Assembly: GCF_024868665.1 (NCBI RefSeq)
Contig: NC_079906.1
Coordinates: 14,012,807-14,076,806, forward strand
Length of the DNA stretch: 64,000 bases
Reading direction: 5' to 3'
Source of the DNA: Triplophysa rosa
Taxonomy: Eukaryota > Chordata > Actinopteri > Cypriniformes > Nemacheilidae
Positions within the stretch are counted from its first letter, which is position 1; every line of letters begins with the position of its first letter. A program made the translations under genes and the position numbers. The notes beneath the pieces were generated by a model, which was not told where the DNA came from, did not search any database, and saw only the letters and a list, made by a program, of their open reading frames with translations. Positions 58,569 through 64,000 of this stretch are shown piece after piece.

Positions 58569-59859
58569 CTGCAAGGACAAAAATATTTATTTATACTTTT
58601 ATGTGACAATCCTCAAGACTCTTATCTGGAGATTTTGTTTTCTACTTGATGTTTTATGCGTTTAATTTACATTCTTACCCGCAGTCAGACTCCAAACACA
58701 CAGTAGGGGAGTCAGTTGGGTCTTTGGTTAGAGAAGCAGCTTGTCTGGCCAATACTGACACAACTCCTCCATGTTCGTCAGAAAGCGAGCCACGGCCTAA
58801 AGAGGAAAGATTATGCACACATAATCAACAAATCAGACACTTGAAACTAACACTTCACATAGTTTTAAATAACAGAAACATACTTTCACAAATACAGAAA
58901 ACTGACACAAAATAAGACCTTTAGCAAATTATTTGTTCATACATTAGGGCTGCTCGATTATGACTAAAATCGTAATCACGATTATTTTGGCCAATATTGA
59001 GATCCCGTTTATTTAACACGATTACTCATAAACTTGAAAAAAAAAAAAATTTAACCTGGCTTTTAAACTGAATTCCACTGAAAAATAAATGTAAAGAAAT
59101 AGCACAGCTGAACCGCTGTAAAAGAAAAGGGTGCACTGTGGATTTATACCACAAGAAAAGAGAGGATCCTTGCAAAATGGAATGCGGCACAATAATCGTT
59201 TTACCTCGATTGTTTTGTTTTTGTAATTGCTTCAAACCAAAATTGACGATTACGATTAATTTTCGATTAATTGCACAGCCCTATCATACATGTAAAAGAA
59301 TGCATCTACAAGATCTTCAGATTTTTATGATGAATCTCATGCATGAATAAGTATCCAATACGTAATTCTGAACATTTTCAGAGTTGTGACAGGTCACAAT
59401 TTCTGTAATTTTTTTACTATTTCAATTAAAATGTGCACATATGTACAAGGGAAATTGTGACATGTCTCTTTTACCTTGACTAATATATTTTTGAGCATTA
59501 CATTTCATATGCAACAAAATATAAAATCTTACAAGATTAGTAACATTTTGGGCAGAATAATGTTACACGAGTTATACCATGTCGCCGTCCAGGGCACATA
59601 AATCTATGTTGGATAAAAAGTTTGTTAGGATTTATGCCATACTTTTTGTCATCATAAACTAGATAAATATGACAAAAAGATACTTACATCCTAAATTATG
59701 GCCTTGGGCGTCTGTGCACAAAACCCCAACAATGGAAGGATTTTTCATCCTATTTTAAGAAAACAACGCAATTACATTTTACTCAACTAAAATGACAACA
59801 AAGAACATAAACATGTACACTTACGTATCGTCAAGATATTGCTCCAGTGCCCCTTCCAT
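58508..59859 (-). CDS. lamtor5: Late endosomal/lysosomal adaptor LAMTOR5 (Ragulator subunit, HBXIP), 4 exons
   Basis: On the minus strand the CDS joins 59859-59825, 59749-59688, 58796-58679 and 58568-58508: 276 nt, 91 aa, all GT-AG and in phase. Lamtor5 is a roadblock/LC7-fold subunit of Ragulator, which anchors Rag GTPases on the lysosome for amino-acid signalling to mTORC1. The protein starts [20 protein letters not shown], contains [11 protein letters not shown] and [19 protein letters not shown], and ends [10 protein letters not shown]. Length and sequence fit the vertebrate family (91 aa). Its place next to slc16a4 is the same as in human. Intron 2 holds a hAT-type MITE. None of its exons except part of exon 3 form a long open frame, so it is easily missed by frame scanning. 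Confidence 0.96.
58679..58796 (-). CDS. lamtor5: lamtor5 exon 3
   Basis: The acceptor CTCTTTAG precedes GC CGT GGC. The exon encodes the central [10 protein letters not shown] block through CLESDC and ends GG|GTAAGA. Confidence 0.95.
58945..59283. mobile_element. hAT-type MITE in lamtor5 intron 2, with perfect 8-bp TSD
   Basis: It begins TAGGGCTGCTCGATTATGAC and ends ATTAATTGCACAGCCCTA. TCATACAT flanks it exactly on both sides (58937-58944 and 59284-59291), the 8-bp duplication expected of hAT transposition. The interior has inverted ATCGTAATCACGATT-type blocks at both ends and no transposase. The undamaged duplication suggests a relatively young insertion. Confidence 0.92.
59688..59749 (-). 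CDS. lamtor5: lamtor5 exon 2
   Basis: The acceptor AAAATAG precedes G ATG AAA AAT. The exon encodes [20 protein letters not shown] and the first base of a Cys codon; donor T|GTAAGT. Confidence 0.94.
59825..59859 (-). CDS. lamtor5: lamtor5 exon 1 (coding part)
   Basis: It encodes [11 protein letters not shown] and two bases of a Thr codon, then AC|GTAAGT. The ATG context is TAATATGG, with A at -3 on the coding strand. Confidence 0.93.
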
Positions 59860-59931
59860 ATTACCGGTTAAAATGTTGTTAAATGACCAGTAAAGAGATG
59901 AATGTACAGACGTCTGTTTATTATTTGTACT

Positions 59932-59949
59932 ACTTCCGGAAAATCCAAT
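59932..59949 (-). promoter_or_regulatory. lamtor5: lamtor5 promoter motifs (ETS site and inverted CCAAT)
   Basis: A palindromic TTCCGGAA ETS-type site (59934-59941) and a CCAAT pentamer (59945-59949) lie 75-90 bp upstream of the ATG. A further CCGGAAGT ETS site is at about 60059. No TATA box is evident. Together these fit a housekeeping promoter; function inferred. Confidence 0.45.
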
Positions 59950-60018
59950 AGGGGCTGGCTGCAGCCGATGGGGCGAGTGGTGCTCCACTCAAAAGCGGAA
60001 AATACGTCACCTCCACTC
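59950..60018 (+). repeat. Left arm of a long-spaced inverted repeat at the lamtor5 promoter
   Basis: GGCTGCAGCCGATGGGGCGA and then AATACGTCACCTCCACTC recur as reverse complement at 63051-63115, with a handful of differences between. The arm directly abuts the lamtor5 CCAAT box and contains a CRE-like TACGTCA. Confidence 0.8.
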
Positions 60019-60499
60019 GAAGCCTGAGCGGATATACGTCATCTAATTCTGACCTCAACCCGGAAGTAATTTATGAAACGGCGCTGTTTTAACGTCAATA
60101 AATACTTTGTACTAATGTTTTAATGCTACAAAATTATTGTTTAAATGTTATTAAATACATTTCATGTTACTAAATCCAGACATTGCTTCCAGGTTTGTAT
60201 TTAGAAAGTAAACATTATAATAGTTTGCAGTGAACAATAAATGAAACATCAAATAAATTAATTTTTATAAAAATGAAAAATGTGAACACAAATAATTCAT
60301 GAATTTTATATTTAAAGCAAAATAACATACAAAACACCCACAGTAAAATGTTTTTACAAATTAAGTTTTAATTGTTTTGAGTAAAAAACACAAACTATAT
60401 TTACAAAACACATCAACTGCAAATAACAGTAAATAACGATCAACGAACGTTCTTCTTTCCTTTTAATAACGGGTCGCAACCAACATGTTTATGTGTATA

Positions 60500-60516
60500 T
60501 CGCCACCTACGGTACC
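60500..60516 (-). promoter_or_regulatory. Candidate CTCF-type motif
   Basis: On the minus strand CCGTAGGTGGCGATA resembles the CTCF core. It lies in the unique-looking segment between the inverted-repeat arm and the L1 body. Sequence match only. Confidence 0.3.
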
Positions 60517-60799
60517 GGGGTGTGTAACATCATGGTTTTCAGTACTTCGGTGGATTATATAAAAAAATCGGATTTTCTAAACCTGTATTTTACAGAAATT
60601 CATGCAACATCAGCTAACATTGGCGAGACATCAATATTGATCGTCAAAAATATATAAATCCATCGTGTTTATTTCACGGAAGCCATATGCGTTGTGCTTG
60701 CATTGCACATTAAGACAGCGTCAGTCTGCAAGTAGTGTAGGGATGCTGAGATAAAATTACCCGAGTTAAAGTTCGAACTTCTGAGAGCTCAGCCGCGCC

Positions 60800-63050
60800 T
60801 ATGACAAGGGTTAGCCTACTTTAATACCTTGGAAAGATATTCTCTTTATTGACAATTGGCGTCCAATTTGTTGTTAAATTGTGATTATAAGATATTAGCT
60901 TTGTTACTGGCAAAAAGACTCAAACTGTAATGGGCTCTATAATACATGTAACTCAGTCAGGCTTTATGCCAAAGAGACACATTGCTAACAATATTTGCCT
61001 GGTTTTAGATTTACTACATTATGATGAACTGATTAAAGAAGAAAGTTTAATTTTATTTTTGGACTTTTATAAAGCCTTCGATTCTCTTGAGCATGAATGT
61101 ATTTTACAATCCCTGTATAAATTTGGCTTTGGTGATTTCTTTTGCAAAACAGTCAGAACTCTATATAAAAATGGTAACTGCTCAATTAATTTGAAATCTG
61201 GTGTTTCCCAAGGTTTAATGTGTCTAGAGGGGTTGACAGGGCTGCCCTGTTTCGCCTTACTTGTTCTTGATAGCTTCTCAATTTCTCAATTATTATTTGT
61301 CCAATAGTCAGTTACAAGGTATTAATATAGCTGATAAACGTATTCTTATAAGCCAATTGGCTGATGACACCACCCTTTTTTAAAGAAAGATTTACAAATC
61401 CCTATGCTCTTGATCTTATTAAGGTGTTCTCTAAAGCTTCTGGCCTATCTTTGAATTTGGATAAATGTGAACTGCTTCCGTTAAAAGTCTCATTTTTATA
61501 TATTCCTGTTAAATCTCAAGTAAATTATTTAGGCGTTATCATTTGTAAAGATGATAAAGCAAGAGGAAGGTTAAACTTTGATCACGTAATTGTTAAAGTT
61601 ATGAAAAAGTAGAATTCTTGGCTCCAGAGAGATCTGTCCTTACGAGGAAGATCTCTCCTTGCCAAAGCAGAGGGTATTTGACTTACCCAGCTCTTTCTTT
61701 GCATGTCGATAAATCTATTTGTGTAGAGGTGGATAGGATGCTTTTTAATTTCTTATGGAAACACAAGAGACATTACATAAAAAAATCTGTGGTCATAAAC
61801 AGTTTTGATCAAGGGGGTCTTAATTTTCTTGATTTTGCTTCTCTCAATAATACTTTCCAGATAAATTTGTTGAGGCAATCCTTGTATGAATCTGGATCCT
61901 TATGGAATGCAATTCCTAATTATGTTTTTTCTAAGGTTGGTGGTCTCCCCTTTTTGTTGGTGTGCAATTATAATTTCTCTAAATTGCCTATTAAATTATC
62001 AAATTTCCATAAGCAGGTGCTTTTGGCCTGGCATTTAATCTACAAGCACAACTTTAGTCCCCACAGCTATTTTATTTGAAATAACCAAGATATAATCATT
62101 TCTTTTTTCAGATTGGTTTAACAACAATATTCTTTTGGTTTCTCAACTAAACTCAAATGGTTACTTGCTTTCTTATTCTGAATTTCTTGATATCGTACCT
62201 GTCACCCCACGCGACTTTGCTATAGTGATGGATGCCATCCCCAGTGGAGTTATTACACTTTTAAAAAACTCACAGATTATTTACATTCTTCTATCTCTTC
62301 GAAACATCCACAGCAATAGGAAAGATTTGTTTTTTGTCCAGTCCCTCTCTCAGAAATAAAAAAAATTAGGCAACTCTTTCAGAAAGAAATTATTACTGTC
62401 CCCTCTGTAATATTTTACTGGAGCAATTCTTTTGATGATATCCCTTGGAAAAAAGTGTGGTCTTTACCAAACAAATATTTAATTACAAATAAGGTTAAAG
62501 AGATATCTTTTAAAATGCTGCATCGGGTTTACCCTGTCAATCTTTAGATTAAAAAATGCTTCCTGGGGTGGATCCTCTCTGCTCCTTTTGTGGTGTGAAA
62601 CATGAGTCTGTTTGTCATCTCTTTTGGGATTGTATACATGTAGTTACTTTTTGGAAGAAATTTTGTTTTTCTTCAATTTCAAATTTTCTTTGGAGTTTAA
62701 AGACATTTTATTTGGTTTTTATAATTCTGATAAGAATTTAAAAGACAATTATTTTTTTGTAAATTTATTTATTTTCCTAGCTAAGGTTTTTAAATGCAAA
62801 TTTTTGTCCATTAAACCTTTATTTTTTGTAGAGATTTGAAATGTTATTTGGTAACTATTTCCTCTTCTAGTAATGCCAAAGATGTAAGTATAATATTTAT
62901 GCTTTTTATAATGCTATTGATTCTGTGTTAAAATATAAAATTTTCCTCTTTCTTGATTCTAATTTATTTTCATTTATATATTTCCCCTTGCTTTATTGTT
63001 ATTATTTTATTTTATTAATAAAATAATTAATTTTGCCCCTTCTTTATTAT
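60800..63050 (+). pseudogene. 5'-truncated, frameshifted L1-type LINE (ORF2 remnant)
   Basis: The remnant starts inside the reverse transcriptase at a DNWRPI...LLNCDYKILALLLAKRL block (about 60850-60920). It continues with TQSGFMPKRHIANNICLVLD and LILFLDFYKAFDSLEH (motif A), SGVSQG (motif B) and a QLADDTT box near 61370 (motif C, ADD). Then come LDKCELLPL and later VEVDRMLFNFLWKHKRHYIK; the C-terminal CSFCGVKHESVCHLFWDC pattern lies near 62580. At least four frame changes or stops split it, at about 61307, 61612, 62079 and 62359. No endonuclease is present, and the AT-rich 3' end runs to about 63050. It lies upstream of lamtor5, in opposite orientation. Confidence 0.85.
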
Positions 63051-63115
63051 TGAGTGGAGGTGACGTATTTCCTGTTCGAGAGTGGCGCTCCAATCGCCCC
63101 ATCGGCTGCAGCTAG
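63051..63115 (-). repeat. Right arm of the long-spaced inverted repeat
   Basis: Reverse complement of 59950-60018: GAGTGGAGGTGACGTATTTC at its left and CGCCCCATCGGCTGCAGC at its right. The two arms enclose about 3.03 kb including the L1 remnant. Confidence 0.8.
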
Positions 63116-63445
63116 ACCCATCCAGAGCCATTGAGAGAGAGAGAGAGAGTTCTGCCAACGGAAGTCCAAAACGCTGGAGGGTCACGTGATTCATGGAGCC
63201 TTCAGAAAGTTTCAGGAAGTTGTTTTCTCTTTAAATGCTTTATTTCTTTCATATTTTTATTCATTAAATGGCTTTCGTCTTTAAATGGGTTAGACGTTTA
63301 CCTCAGTTGGTCTGTTTAGTCGCAGCTCCATATGCGTTACTAGTAACTTACGGGAACTATTGAGAGCCTCCATTGCTGTGAAAAAACTGTTCCATTGGAG
63401 TCAACGAAGTTGACGCGACTCTATCAATGGCTCTGGACCCCTCGC
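63116..63445. mobile_element. MITE with CCAGAGCCATTGA...TCAATGGCTCTGG ends
   Basis: The left end ATCCAGAGCCATTGAGAGAG and the right end CTATCAATGGCTCTGGACC are inverted repeats, extended imperfectly by GTCCAAAACGCTGGAGG/CCTCCATTG-type sequence. A (GA)n run follows the left end. Non-coding, about 0.33 kb, directly adjoining the 63051-63115 arm. Confidence 0.65.
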
Positions 63446-63449
63446 CCCC

Positions 63450-64000
63450 TCTCGGAAATCAGCTGACATTCTGACATGTGACTCTACGGCAACCTGTAAG
63501 GGTAAAACAAGAGGCAAACATACCAAAACTGCGTTTTGTTTCTAGTGCGAATATCTGTCAACAATATCGAGAGAGTGCTATTACTCAAACCCTTCACATA
63601 TCCACCGTCTAGTGCGTACCCAATGCAAAATCTTACTGTACAGGGGTGAAACTAACTTATTTGTGGTAAATCAAATTAAAGTCACGGTATAACAGAGACA
63701 CTGGTGAGAGAAATGCACAGACATGAATAGGGTAGTTGACAAATACCGTATGGGGTAAAAAAGCTAAAATTTTGAAAATAAAATGTTGATAATAAATTAT
63801 TTTATATGATTAATATTTATATTTTCAATATAAAAACAATGAAGTTAATCTCGCTTATGCTATGCTGTTTTTTCTAAATGTTTGCTGTCACACCACATTT
63901 ACATGCTTATTTGTCATCTACTTATATATTGATTAGAGAGCATTATCACGATGTTGTAAATTGATTAATGAGTCATTTGTTAAGATGTTAAGTTATGCTT
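63450..64000. other. Window end, no feature recognised
   Basis: AT-rich unique sequence. In other vertebrates the next gene past lamtor5 is prok1, but no exon of it is visible here. Confidence 0.6.

Noticed and set aside
1..64000. Undescribed multi-gene system, defence island, CRISPR array or viral insertion
   Set aside because: All coding signals resolve into four conserved vertebrate genes plus LINE and DNA-transposon debris. No regularly spaced repeats, no clustered unknown genes and no viral gene signatures were seen.

Overview
The window looks like nuclear DNA from a ray-finned fish, most likely a cyprinid related to zebrafish. The evidence is split genes with GT-AG introns, an AT-rich background, and dense short inverted-repeat transposons of kinds abundant in cyprinid genomes. 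LINE fragments of two clades are also present. There are no prokaryotic operons, CRISPR arrays or viral genes.

Four protein-coding genes are supported. In order they are alx3 (+, 15619-21406, 4 exons, 357 aa), rbm15 (+, 24656-27220, one coding exon, 854 aa), slc16a4 (-, 47308 down to 34534, 9 coding exons, 562 aa) and lamtor5 (-, 59859 down to 58508, 4 exons, 91 aa). For the three split genes I joined exons by splice sites and phase; every join keeps the frame. The order rbm15-slc16a4-lamtor5, with alx3 nearby, is the same conserved block as human 1p13.3. This independently supports the orthology calls. The genes do not form a pathway: alx3 is a craniofacial homeobox factor, rbm15 an RNA-binding adaptor of the m6A methylation machinery, slc16a4 an orphan monocarboxylate-transporter relative, and lamtor5 a lysosomal Ragulator subunit.

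Layout: 1-15.6 kb is a gene-free flank upstream of alx3 holding several inverted-repeat elements. 15.6-21.9 kb is alx3. 24.4-28.2 kb is rbm15 with a CCAAT/GC-box promoter. 28.2-34.1 kb is intergenic. 34.2-47.5 kb is slc16a4, whose introns carry two copies of a long repeat on either side of its largest exon. 47.5-58.2 kb is a repeat-rich interval: a hAT-like element, an antisense L1 fragment, a CR1/L2/Rex-like reverse transcriptase fragment and a 1.2-kb element with 67-bp terminal inverted repeats. 58.2-60 kb is lamtor5, with a hAT-type MITE in intron 2 that has a perfect 8-bp target duplication. 60-64 kb holds a decayed L1-type LINE between inverted 65-70-bp arms.

I found no convincing undescribed system. 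The most useful observations are the replaced Asp/Arg pair in Slc16a4, its remote 23-nt first coding exon, the duplicated repeats around its large exon, and the nested repeats beside the lamtor5 promoter.
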